In this document: in pieces, positions 1 to 6,032 of the stretch
Position numbering within the stretch: position 1 is the first letter of the stretch
How the letters are laid out: every line of letters begins with the position of its first letter
Source: an uncultured Lachnospiraceae bacterium
Lineage (GTDB): Bacteria > Bacillota_A > Clostridia > Lachnospirales > Lachnospiraceae
Length of the DNA stretch: 6,032 bases
Direction of reading: 5' to 3'
NCBI GenBank assembly: GCA_902795715.1
Contig: CADBME010000370.1
Location: forward strand, 1 to 6,032
Notes under the pieces: generated by a model
What the model saw: only the letters and a program-made list of their open reading frames with translations
What the model was told of the DNA's origin: nothing
The model's database searches: none
Translations under genes and position numbers: made by a program

Positions 1-2706
1 AAATTCCTGGAAGCTGGCAGTGATAAGCGAGGAGAGATATTGGGAAAGTTATATGATAATAGAAAACACCGGGATTTCCAGTACAGATTAAAGGCGGTCA
101 GTACGTTATTATCAGGGAAAGAATCTGAGTGTCTTGAAAACAAAAAAACACAGCTGGAATTCTTCAGCTTTCCTGATAATATTTCTGATGAAGATCGTGC
201 AGCTATTTCAATTAATCATCCTCAATTACTCACAACAATGAAAGAATTGATTGATGATATAAAGACAAGTCTTGCTGATACGGATGCAGAACTTAAAAAA
301 CTAACTGAAGCCATGGTCTCTCTTACTGCAAAAAAGACGAAAGCGGAGACTCAAAACAAACTATTCGATGATTTAAAAAACCACAATAAACAACTCTCTG
401 AGCTGGATGCAGAAAGAGAGGAGATTGAAAGATTAAGAGAGCATTTATCAGACGCAGTTTCCGCTGAAAAAGTGCTGCCAGACGAATCTGTAATGAAGAG
501 CGCAGACGAGTCCTGGAATAATATACTGGAAAGAATTAAAGAGCTTGAGGAAGAACGGAGGCAGCTTAAGAATCGGGAAGCAGAACTTAGAAAAACAATG
601 GAAGATATTGAGTCCCGAAATATTCCAAAGATGGAGGCACTGTCAAAAGAGATTACCAATATTAAGGGGATACTTCGTTTTTATGATGAACTTTCCGAAA
701 GTATGAAAGTATACGAGGAAAAAAAGACGCTGCTCGAACTTGCTGAAGAGAACACAAAATCATCCCAGAGCACTTTTGATCAAAAAAACAAACGCCAACA
801 AGAATTAAAAGATGAACTTGAAAAACTGGAAAACTCGGGTGAGGCTGCTGTTTCAAATGCTAAATACAATTATGATCAACAATTTGAGTATAAAAACAAA
901 CTGGAGCTATTACGTTCTGATGTTAAATCTTGGTTTGTATTGTATGAAGAACAAAAAAAATTGACTAAAGATTTAAATAGAGCACGAGAGAACTCATTAA
1001 AAGCGGAAGAAGAGCATCTGCGTCTAAATAGATTGTTTATCCAGGGACAAGCCGGGCTTATTGCTCAAGAGATGATTGAGTCCCTTTCCAAAGAAGATGA
1101 GACAGTATGTCCTGTTTGTGGTGCTGTCCATACAGCTGATGATATAGAGAAATTTGCAAAGCTCCATACAGATGTCCCATCCAGAGAAACCGTAGCCAAG
1201 GCCCTGGAGGATTGGAATACTGCCCGGGATAAGGAATCAGAAATCGATAGTAAACACAGTAGCAAGGAAGCAGAGATTAAAACAAAAAAGACGATAATCT
1301 TAGAAGCTTCTAAAGAGCTGATGGATATAGACGATTGGGAAAAACTCATTGATGGCAATACTATAGAGATTGTAATTAAGGAAAGTGAAAATAAGCTCTC
1401 TTCTTTGAAGGGCCTGCATAAAAAGGCAGTTAATGATTATAATTCAAAACAAAAGGCTCTTGAAGAAAAACAGCAGATTGACATAGACCTTCTATCTGCA
1501 AAGAAATCTTTGGAAGAAATGCAGCAAAAAGAAAATGATATACGTTCAGAAACCGCTGCCGCAAAAGCCAGTGTGACAACTTGGGAATCACAATTAAAGG
1601 GATATCCAAAATTAAAAACAGATGCTGAAAACAAGATTCAAAAAATTGAATCTGATATCTCCACACTCCAATCCCAGATTGACATAGCTAAAGAAGATCA
1701 TAACAAGTGCCTTCATGAAATCTCAAAAAATGAGGGGAACAGAAACTCCGCGGCTGATGATAAACTCAGCCGAAAAAAGGCTAAAGACAAGGCAGAAGAA
1801 AAGTTTGCAGCAAGCCTTAAGCGGCATAACTTTAACACTGTCGAACTCTATAGGAAAGCATTATCTCCTGACGGAAAGGAGCTTGATCCAGATGGAATTG
1901 CTTCATGGATATCACAAACCCGGGAAAAAGTATCTGATTATGATCAGAAATACCAGGAGCATAAAGTTGCTGTAAAACAGTTGATAAAATCAACAGAAGG
2001 AATGCAAAGGATTGATATACAAGAACTATCCGATCAAATATCTGTAATGGATGAGGAAATAAAAAAACTGGAATCTTATTCCCGCAAATTAGAAAACAAA
2101 TACGAAATTGACAAAAAAGTCTATAAGAAAGTCTCATCTATTCAAGAACAGTTGCGGACACTCAGTATGGTTTATGAGAAAATAAAACCATTATCTGAGG
2201 TGGCAAATGGTAATTATCCATTTAGCCGTTATGTACTTACTGACTTTTTCCATCGCATTATAGAACAAGCAAATGTACATCTGGAGACAATGACGGATGG
2301 GGAATATTGTCTGATCCCCGTTGAATTCGGTGATGGCAGGAAAAACATCGGTTTAGGACTAAAGGTAATGAACACAATTACCGGGATCGAACGAGATACA
2401 GCATCCTTGTCCGGTGGCCAATCTTTTGAGGCTTCTTTGTCGCTGGCCTTGGGCTTGTCAGATATTGTGCAGATGGAAAGTACAAGTCAGATTCAGATTG
2501 ACAGCATGTTTATTGATGAGGGGTTTGGATCTTTAGATGCAAATAAATTAAACAGGGCAATTAACGTTTTACAACACCTTTCAGCAGATAAACGTCAGAT
2601 TGGAATCATATCTCATGTTGCAAGACTGGATGAATGTATTCCACGAAAAATTCATGTAATTTCCGGTGACTCTGGAAGCAGTATTCAGATAGAAACAGAT
2701 GTATGA
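1..2706 (+). CDS. sbcC: SbcC/Rad50-like exonuclease subunit, 5'-truncated by window edge
   Basis: This is the ATPase subunit of the SbcCD (Mre11-Rad50-type) complex, which in known members processes DNA ends and hairpins together with the SbcD nuclease. The frame is open from base 1, and residues before the TTG at 40 (KFLEAGSDKRGEIL) match the usual SbcC region after the Walker A lobe. The TTG is therefore not the start, and about 150 N-terminal residues with Walker A lie outside the window. Over the 901 visible codons there is a long Glu/Lys-rich coiled coil, a zinc-hook CPVC at codons 370-373, a second coiled coil to about codon 720, and then the C-terminal ATPase lobe. That lobe carries the signature LSGGQ (codons 803-807), Walker B ending in Asp839-Glu840, the D-loop SLD, and the H-loop His872. 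The C-terminus looks complete. sbcD would be expected upstream. The stop overlaps the next ATG. It could equally be labelled a generic SMC-family ATPase. Confidence 0.93.
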   Translation, partial: KFLEAGSDKRGEILGKLYDNRKHRDFQYRLKAVSTLLSGKESECLENKKTQLEFFSFPDNISDEDRAAISINHPQLLTTMKELIDDIKTSLADTDAELKKLTEAMVSLTAKKTKAETQNKLFDDLKNHNKQLSELDAEREEIERLREHLSDAVSAEKVLPDESVMKSADESWNNILERIKELEEERRQLKNREAELRKTMEDIESRNIPKMEALSKEITNIKGILRFYDELSESMKVYEEKKTLLELAEENTKSSQSTFDQKNKRQQELKDELEKLENSGEAAVSNAKYNYDQQFEYKNKLELLRSDVKSWFVLYEEQKKLTKDLNRARENSLKAEEEHLRLNRLFIQGQAGLIAQEMIESLSKEDETVCPVCGAVHTADDIEKFAKLHTDVPSRETVAKALEDWNTARDKESEIDSKHSSKEAEIKTKKTIILEASKELMDIDDWEKLIDGNTIEIVIKESENKLSSLKGLHKKAVNDYNSKQKALEEKQQIDIDLLSAKKSLEEMQQKENDIRSETAAAKASVTTWESQLKGYPKLKTDAENKIQKIESDISTLQSQIDIAKEDHNKCLHEISKNEGNRNSAADDKLSRKKAKDKAEEKFAASLKRHNFNTVELYRKALSPDGKELDPDGIASWISQTREKVSDYDQKYQEHKVAVKQLIKSTEGMQRIDIQELSDQISVMDEEIKKLESYSRKLENKYEIDKKVYKKVSSIQEQLRTLSMVYEKIKPLSEVANGNYPFSRYVLTDFFHRIIEQANVHLETMTDGEYCLIPVEFGDGRKNIGLGLKVMNTITGIERDTASLSGGQSFEASLSLALGLSDIVQMESTSQIQIDSMFIDEGFGSLDANKLNRAINVLQHLSADKRQIGIISHVARLDECIPRKIHVISGDSGSSIQIETDV

Positions 2707-3332
2707 GAATTCAGCCCCTTGGACCCTTATATAGAGGAGAAAAAGACTATTTCGTGATTACTACGAATGTTGATCATCAGTTCCAGAAGGCGGGATTTGA
2801 TAAAAAAAGGCTGTTTTACACACAGGGAGATTACGGTCTCTTTCAGAGTGTAAATCCCTCAATCAGGAAAACCTATGATAATGAAAAATGGGTTATGAAG
2901 GCGATGGAAGCCCAAGGGTTTATTAAGGATGAAGCTGGTGTGTTCCGATTGCCCGAGGATGGAAAACTCCATATGAGGATACCATTCGAGCTGATCCCGA
3001 AGTGCCCGGATGATCGCAGTGATGTAGCCATGAATTTGAGAGCCGATGACTCCTTTGTGGAAGATGAAGGGTGGCACAGGGCCTCCGCAGCCTATTCAGA
3101 TTTTCTTAGGAGATATGAAAATCAGCATGTGCTCTATCTTGAACTTGGAGTTGGAGCAAACACACCGGTCATTATCAAATATCCGTTCTGGCAGATGACA
3201 CTTAAGAATGAAAGAGCTGTGTATGCCTGTCTGAACTATGGAGAGGCTTTCTGTCCCATAGAGATTGAGGAAAGAAGCATCTGTATAGATGGAGATATAG
3301 GGGCACTGTTAATAGAAATGAATAGCAAATGA
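2703..3332 (+). CDS. N-terminally truncated Sir2-family (class M-like) protein, probably a decayed gene
   Basis: Residues from about 12 onward read as the C-terminal two thirds of a sirtuin: TTNVD (20-24), TQGDYG (40-45), a conserved MNLRADD segment (110-116), LGVGANTP (148-155) and a CLNYGEA strand (176-182). Gln41 sits 19 residues after Asn22, where classical sirtuins have a catalytic His. Gln in place of His is, as I recall, typical of class M (SirTM-type) sirtuins that ADP-ribosylate proteins. The NAD-binding N-terminal half of the Rossmann fold (GAGxS region, roughly 90-100 residues) is absent, and the first 11 residues look unrelated. Of four expected zinc cysteines only Cys101 seems to remain. 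ATG overlaps the sbcC stop (ATGA) with no Shine-Dalgarno sequence, so any translation would be coupled to sbcC. The frame is intact over 209 codons, but catalysis seems unlikely. No macrodomain, GcvH-L or lipoate ligase gene is in view. Confidence 0.72.
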   Translation: MRIQPLGPLYRGEKDYFVITTNVDHQFQKAGFDKKRLFYTQGDYGLFQSVNPSIRKTYDNEKWVMKAMEAQGFIKDEAGVFRLPEDGKLHMRIPFELIPKCPDDRSDVAMNLRADDSFVEDEGWHRASAAYSDFLRRYENQHVLYLELGVGANTPVIIKYPFWQMTLKNERAVYACLNYGEAFCPIEIEERSICIDGDIGALLIEMNSK

Positions 3333-3478
3333 AACTATGATAATACTTAAAGATGTGCCAGCTATTTTATGGAAATAAGCAACCAAATGAAGTAAAGGCA
3401 AACCATAAGGAATATTCCAACAATTCTTTTGACATTATAATGCTTTCTAGCAGCCATAAAATAAGATAGGGAGTAAGA
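3333..3478. other. Gene-poor spacer between sirtuin remnant and MBL gene
   Basis: This stretch is A/T-rich. It holds a 38-codon open frame (3353-3469, beginning MCQLFYGNKQ) without a visible ribosome binding site, plus promoter-like hexamers near 3429-3441. I see no terminator hairpin after the sirtuin ORF, so read-through from sbcC into the MBL gene is possible. Confidence 0.4.
3429..3460 (+). promoter_or_regulatory. Possible promoter for the MBL-fold gene (weak)
   Basis: An exact TTGACA occurs at 3429-3434, but the best -10 downstream is CATAAA (3455-3460) at an over-long 20-bp spacing. An exact TATAAT lies at 3436-3441 but has no recognisable -35 at 16-18 bp upstream and no extended -10 TG. 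Either could start transcription shortly before the MBL ribosome binding site. Neither arrangement is convincing alone. Confidence 0.25.
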
Positions 3479-3481
3479 TTG

Positions 3482-4249
3482 ATGCAGTTTACATTTATAA
3501 GAAATGCTACATGCCTGATAGAATATGCGGGGATAAGGATCCTGGTAGATCCAATGCTTGGGGAGAGGGGGAGCCAGAAACCCTTCCCGAACTCGCCAAG
3601 GCAGGAGCTTATGAATCCTCTCTCAGAACTGCCGGTTCCCATTGAGTATCTCCTGGATCCTGATCTTGTCATTGTGACACATTTGCACAGGGATCACTTT
3701 GACAGAAGAGCAGCAGAGCTTCTGCCGAAGAAAGTCCTGCTTTTAGCTCAGAATGAAAGCGATGCGCAAAAGATCAGAGGCTGGGGATTTCAGAACGTGG
3801 ATATCATAGGGAATCCGGAATTAAAGATCACAGGGGGTATTTCCCTGATCCGTACCGAGGCTCAACACAGTGTCGGAGAGATGGCACGACTGTCCGGTCC
3901 GGCATGCGGGGTGATCTTGAAACACCCTGGTGAAAAAACGCTATATATCACTGGTGATACAGTATGGTATTCAAATGTCGCCAGGATTCTTCATCAATAT
4001 GAACCAGATGTAGTTGCTGTAAGCTGTGGGGAGAACATAGTTTATGGAGCTGATCCTCTTATCATGGGAAAAGAGGGAGTAAAGCAGGTTCATCTGGCTG
4101 TCCCTGAAGCAGTCCTGATTGCCTGTCATATGGAGTCTTTGAATCACTGGACTCTCTCAAAGAAGGAACTCAGAGAGTATGCTCTGGAAAAGGGTTTCTC
4201 AGATAATCTGATTATTCCCGATGATGGAGAGACGATCGTACTAATATAG
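3482..4249 (+). CDS. MBL-fold metallo-hydrolase (UlaG-like/beta-lactamase-superfamily type)
   Basis: This is a complete 255-residue single-domain metallo-beta-lactamase-fold hydrolase, probably cytoplasmic since no signal peptide is seen. The N-terminal strand pattern IRNATCLIEYAGIRILVDPM is typical of the UlaG-like branch. The dinuclear metal site appears complete: THLHRDH gives His67, His69, Asp71 and His72, followed by His129 (AQHS), Asp159 (ITGDT) and His216 (ACHME). Family members act on lactones, phosphoesters and other esters, and the substrate here cannot be told. The ATG at 3482 is preferred over the TTG directly before it because AGGGAG (3468-3473) lies 8 bases upstream. The gene is about 150 bp downstream of the sirtuin ORF and is followed by a pseudogene scrap and an intrinsic terminator, so it probably ends a transcription unit. 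Confidence 0.9.
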   Translation: MQFTFIRNATCLIEYAGIRILVDPMLGERGSQKPFPNSPRQELMNPLSELPVPIEYLLDPDLVIVTHLHRDHFDRRAAELLPKKVLLLAQNESDAQKIRGWGFQNVDIIGNPELKITGGISLIRTEAQHSVGEMARLSGPACGVILKHPGEKTLYITGDTVWYSNVARILHQYEPDVVAVSCGENIVYGADPLIMGKEGVKQVHLAVPEAVLIACHMESLNHWTLSKKELREYALEKGFSDNLIIPDDGETIVLI

Positions 4250-4410
4250 TTATGTCTATAACGGATCCGTTGATGGCTGTCCCATATTGAGATGCAGATA
4301 CGGCGAGGAAGAATATGTATGATACGCCTTCTACGGGTCGAACCTTCTGGAAAAAAGGCTTCGCTACTAAATTCAAGGCCGTCATTGTAAAGAAAGGTCA
4401 GTGGGGATAA
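4245..4410 (+). pseudogene. Frameshifted C-terminal fragment of an unidentified protein gene
   Basis: Two adjacent frames each look protein-like and join into one plausible C-terminus. One frame (4245-4319) gives YNGSVDGCPILRCRYGEEEY and then hits TGA at 4320-4322. The next frame continues from 4315 as YDTPSTGRTFWKKGFATKFK and ends KKGQWG at TAA 4408-4410. Loss of two bases in the TATGTATGAT stretch near 4314-4323 would explain the switch. The upstream part of the gene is absent, because the first frame is closed by a TAA at 4242-4244 inside the MBL gene's end. I do not recognise the family. Alternatively 4315-4410 could be a 31-codon small ORF, with GAGGAA at 4305-4310 as its ribosome binding site. 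Confidence 0.4.
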
Positions 4411-4433
4411 GGGCTCTACTGACCATATTTTTT
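4396..4433 (+). terminator. Rho-independent terminator
   Basis: GGTCAGT (4396-4402) pairs perfectly with ACTGACC (4418-4424). The stem extends inward by four more pairs, two of them G-T, to 11 bp with a 7-base loop at 4407-4413. ATA and then six T residues (4428-4433) follow. It closes the MBL unit just before the TetR promoter. The stop codon of the upstream gene fragment falls in the stem and loop. Confidence 0.85.
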
Positions 4434-4436
4434 CAC

Positions 4437-4465
4437 TTGACTAGCTAATAAATGCTAGCTATAAT
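4437..4465 (+). promoter_or_regulatory. Sigma-A-type promoter of the TetR gene
   Basis: The -35 TTGACT (4437-4442) and an exact -10 TATAAT (4460-4465) are separated by the ideal 17 bp. Transcription should start near 4472, giving a leader of roughly 28 bases before the ATG at 4500. The spacer and the start region are filled by the two inverted operator-like sites, so repression by the encoded TetR protein is expected. Confidence 0.82.
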
Positions 4466-4484
4466 ATGGCTAATGTTTATTAGC
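4444..4484. promoter_or_regulatory. Double operator, likely TetR autoregulatory site
   Basis: Site A is GCTAATAAATGCTAGC (4444-4459), within the promoter spacer. Site B (4469-4484), read on the minus strand, is GCTAATAAACATTAGC. The two agree at 13 of 16 positions, and each has GCTA...TAGC ends. Together they form a 41-bp dyad centred on 4464 in the -10 box, with 16 of 20 base pairs complementary. The centres of A and B are 25 bp apart. That binding is by the adjacent TetR product is inference. Confidence 0.72.
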
Positions 4485-4499
4485 AGAATGGAGGGAGTC

Positions 4500-5087
4500 A
4501 TGTCTACCAAAGAGAGAATACTGGACGCAGCATTAACACTATTTGCAGAGAACGGATACGATGGGACAAGTGTGGAGCAGATTGCGAGTATTGTCGGGAT
4601 CAAGGCTCCATCGCTATACAAGCATTATAAGGGCAAAGAGGACATCCTGAATGCCTTGATCGATTCTGCAGAAGCACGATATGAGGAAATATTCGGATCT
4701 GAGAAAAATATCGGAAAGGTGCCGCAGAGCCGGGAAGAGTTTATAAAGGTAACAATGGAAAGGATTTCAGTTACTATGCGAGATCCAATAATCCGTAAAA
4801 CGCGGATGCTTCTTGTTCAGGAACAGTTCCGAAATGAAAGGATTTCCGAGGTGACAACCAGACATCAGTTGGACGGGATACAGAGGATGTTTGCAAAGAT
4901 CATCAAAGGCATGATGGATGAGGGGATGGTCAAGAAGGATGATCCTGCACTGCTTGCAGCAGAACTGACTGCACCGGCGGTTCTTCAAATTGCAAGGTCG
5001 GACAGACAGCCGCAGTGTGAGGAGGAAAGTATGGAATACATCGAAAAGCATTTGCGGCATTTTTGTAAGATATATATGAAAAAGTGA
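4500..5087 (+). CDS. TetR/AcrR-family transcriptional regulator
   Basis: This is a 195-residue, one-domain-plus-ligand-core repressor of normal TetR length. The N-terminal three-helix DNA-binding domain spans about residues 4-50: ILDAALTLFAENGYDGTSVE leads into the helix-turn-helix, with IASIVGIKAPSLYKHYKGKE at 28-47. The rest (about 55-195) is helical and variable, as expected for a ligand-binding and dimerisation region, so the inducer is unknown. The start is ATG 4500, with GGAGG (4490-4494) 5 bases upstream. An earlier in-frame ATG at 4452 lies inside the promoter, and one at 4488 abuts the ribosome binding site, so both are unlikely. The double operator over its own promoter points to autorepression. 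No terminator separates it from the TfoX-like gene 97 bp downstream, so that gene and the glycosyltransferase may be co-controlled. Confidence 0.92.
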   Translation: MSTKERILDAALTLFAENGYDGTSVEQIASIVGIKAPSLYKHYKGKEDILNALIDSAEARYEEIFGSEKNIGKVPQSREEFIKVTMERISVTMRDPIIRKTRMLLVQEQFRNERISEVTTRHQLDGIQRMFAKIIKGMMDEGMVKKDDPALLAAELTAPAVLQIARSDRQPQCEEESMEYIEKHLRHFCKIYMKK

Positions 5088-5184
5088 CCAAAGCGGCGGC
5101 TGTTTGCAGATAATGGAGTAGCTTTTTACAAAGCAGCAACAGAACTGTGATTAGGCACCCGATCGAAGAAAAGGAGGACTGAAA

Positions 5185-5499
5185 ATGGCGTCAACGAAAG
5201 AATATCTGGATTTCATTTTAGAACAGCTTTCAAATCTTGATGATGTATCTTATCGTCCAATGATGGGAGAATACATCATATATTATCGCGGAAAAGTGGT
5301 TGGCGGCATTTACGATAACCGCTTTCTGGTAAAACCCGTAAAGTCCGCTATAGCGATGATGCCGGACGCAGATATGGAACTGCCTTATGATGGGGCTAAG
5401 GAAATGCTGCTGGTTGATGATGTGGAGAACAGGGAGTTTTTGGGCCGACTTATGGAAGCCATGTATGAGGAACTGCCTGCTCCGAAGAAGAGACGATGA
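5185..5499 (+). CDS. TfoX/Sxy-family N-terminal-domain protein
   Basis: This 104-residue protein matches the TfoX N-terminal domain. It has the characteristic RPMMGEYIIYYRGKVVGGIY (24-43), a following NRFLVKPV strand (45-52), a loop leading to AKEMLLVDD (71-79) and an acidic helix ending in a basic PKKRR tail. Full-length TfoX/Sxy in Gamma-proteobacteria regulates competence and has a second, C-terminal domain. This stand-alone N-domain form is common in Firmicutes and has no established role, so competence should not be assumed. AAGGAGG (5171-5177) lies 7 bases before the ATG, a strong site. It sits between the TetR gene and the glycosyltransferase on the same strand and is probably part of that transcript. 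Confidence 0.87.
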   Translation: MASTKEYLDFILEQLSNLDDVSYRPMMGEYIIYYRGKVVGGIYDNRFLVKPVKSAIAMMPDADMELPYDGAKEMLLVDDVENREFLGRLMEAMYEELPAPKKRR

Positions 5500-5679
5500 A
5501 GTTTAGGAGAACATTCAAGACAACACATACTTTACCTCAGCCTCTTGTATGGACGGCAGTGATTCTGGGTGGAATTTGTATGCTTATCATCTGCCTGACC
5601 GATTGCCATACCCATACACAGATGAATCCGCTGAATGGTGAATTAATATGGTTGAAGAGAAGGAGGATGATGAGGAATT
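5500..5679 (+). pseudogene. Possible gene remnant before the glycosyltransferase
   Basis: In the frame of base 5507 the text reads as plausible protein (for example SGWNLYAYHLPDRLPYPYTD) until TGA 5639-5641. After this stop the same frame continues as an 11-codon ORF, MVEEKEDDEEL, from ATG 5648 to TGA 5681-5683, whose stop overlaps the glycosyltransferase ATG. The upstream boundary is a TAG at 5504-5506. This could be the tail of a gene with one nonsense change, or chance. I do not recognise it. The 11-codon ORF may help translation of the next gene by coupling. Confidence 0.25.
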
Positions 5680-6032
5680 ATGAAGATAGCGTGGTTTTGT
5701 ATTCCTGCTCATGGTCATACCAATCCTACACTCGGACTTGTCAGGGCTTTAACTGATGCCGGTCATGAGATATATTATTTTTCATTTGAGATGTTCAGAG
5801 AAAAGATTGAAAATGCCGGTGCGACTTTCATCCCGTGTGATGGATATGATTTCGAGATGAAAGATAAGGAAAATGCGGATCGCGTTGGTAAAGATCAGGC
5901 TTTTGCGGTGGAACTTCTTGTTTCATCAACTCTTGCCCTGGATGAAATGGTGACGGAAAAGATAGAGGAGCTTAAGCCGGATGTGATTGTGGCGGATTCT
6001 GTCGCATATTGGGGTAAACTGGCAGCGATGAA
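5680..6032 (+). CDS. MGT/UGT-like glycosyltransferase (GT1 type), 3'-truncated by window edge
   Basis: The first 117 codons encode the N-terminal acceptor-binding Rossmann lobe of a GT-B, GT1-family enzyme. MKIAWFCIPAHGHTNPTLGL holds the first strand and glycine/His loop, with His13 in the position of the catalytic base of this family. VRALTDAGHEIYYFSFEMF follows (21-39), then ENAGATFIPCDGYD (44-57). KPDVIVADSVAYWGKLAA (99-116) carries Asp106, the likely partner of the catalytic His. The nucleotide-sugar-binding C-lobe lies beyond the window. Relatives (macrolide glycosyltransferases, YjiC) glycosylate small hydrophobic compounds; the acceptor here is unknown. The start is fixed by in-frame stops at 5668 and 5671. 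AGGAGG (5661-5666) is 13 bases away, further than usual, with GAGGA (5672-5676) nearer, and the ATG overlaps the stop of an 11-codon ORF. Confidence 0.88.
   Translation, partial: MKIAWFCIPAHGHTNPTLGLVRALTDAGHEIYYFSFEMFREKIENAGATFIPCDGYDFEMKDKENADRVGKDQAFAVELLVSSTLALDEMVTEKIEELKPDVIVADSVAYWGKLAAM

Noticed and set aside
40..42. TTG as the start of the SbcC protein
   Set aside because: The frame is open to base 1 and the upstream residues fit the SbcC family, so the gene begins before the window.
1715..1975. 86-codon + strand ORF inside sbcC
   Set aside because: It is an out-of-frame shadow of the coiled-coil coding sequence with no recognisable protein features.
351..2137. Several minus-strand ORFs of 64-102 codons opposite sbcC
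   Set aside because: They are low-complexity Ser/Leu/Phe-rich mirror readings of Glu/Lys-rich coiled-coil codons, without ribosome binding sites.
4452..4499. Upstream in-frame ATG giving a 16-residue longer TetR protein
   Set aside because: It lies between the -35 and -10 boxes, upstream of the predicted transcription start. ATG 4500 has a good ribosome binding site.
5088..5150. In-frame open stretch of 20 codons after the TetR stop (PKRRLFADNGVAFYKAATEL)
   Set aside because: It is short, without a start or ribosome binding site. TetR already has normal length at the first stop, so this is probably chance.
5125..5153. TTTACA followed by TGATTA as a promoter for the TfoX-like gene
   Set aside because: The -35 is fair, but the -10 matches the consensus poorly, so it is not supported.
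5496..5756. 86-codon ORF starting at the TfoX stop (ATGA overlap) with a hydrophobic stretch (PLVWTAVILGGICMLIICLT)
   Set aside because: It overlaps the well-supported glycosyltransferase start by 77 bases, has no ribosome binding site of its own, and its C-terminal part is the out-of-frame reading of that gene.

Overview
The window looks like chromosomal DNA of a low-to-mid GC Firmicute, most likely a gut-type Clostridia/Lachnospiraceae relative. This is an inference from strong AGGAGG-type ribosome binding sites, TTG-N17-TATAAT promoter architecture and the mix of families (zinc-hook SbcC, TQGDYG-type sirtuin, HxHxDH metallo-hydrolase, TetR, TfoX-N protein, MGT-type glycosyltransferase). 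All recognisable genes lie on the + strand. The first 2.7 kb is visibly more A/T-rich than the rest.

Layout. Bases 1-2706 are the 3' five-sixths or so of an sbcC/rad50-like nuclease-subunit gene; its start and Walker A lie upstream of the window. It overlaps by ATGA with a 209-codon sirtuin ORF (2703-3332). That ORF has lost the N-terminal NAD-binding part of the fold and most of the zinc cysteines. After a gene-poor 150 bp comes a complete MBL-fold hydrolase (3482-4249). It is followed by a frameshifted C-terminal scrap of an unidentified gene (about 4245-4410), which runs into a strong intrinsic terminator (4396-4433).

A new transcription unit starts immediately after the terminator. A near-consensus promoter (4437-4465) lies inside a 41-bp dyad made of two inverted operator-like sites, and it drives a TetR-family regulator (4500-5087). 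With no terminator in between, this is followed by a TfoX-N-domain protein (5185-5499), a short gap holding what may be another gene remnant, and the 5' part of an MGT/UGT-like glycosyltransferase (5680 to the window end).

How the genes relate. The first part is a DNA-repair gene joined to a decayed sirtuin. The second part is a plausible autoregulated TetR-TfoX-glycosyltransferase unit, whose physiological role cannot be read from the sequence; detoxification by sugar transfer is only one possibility. The repeated presence of truncated or frameshifted pieces at gene junctions suggests a region shaped by deletion. I see no CRISPR array, insertion sequence, tRNA or rRNA. I do not see a convincing new multi-gene system; the most distinctive items are the truncated sirtuin and the operator pair.
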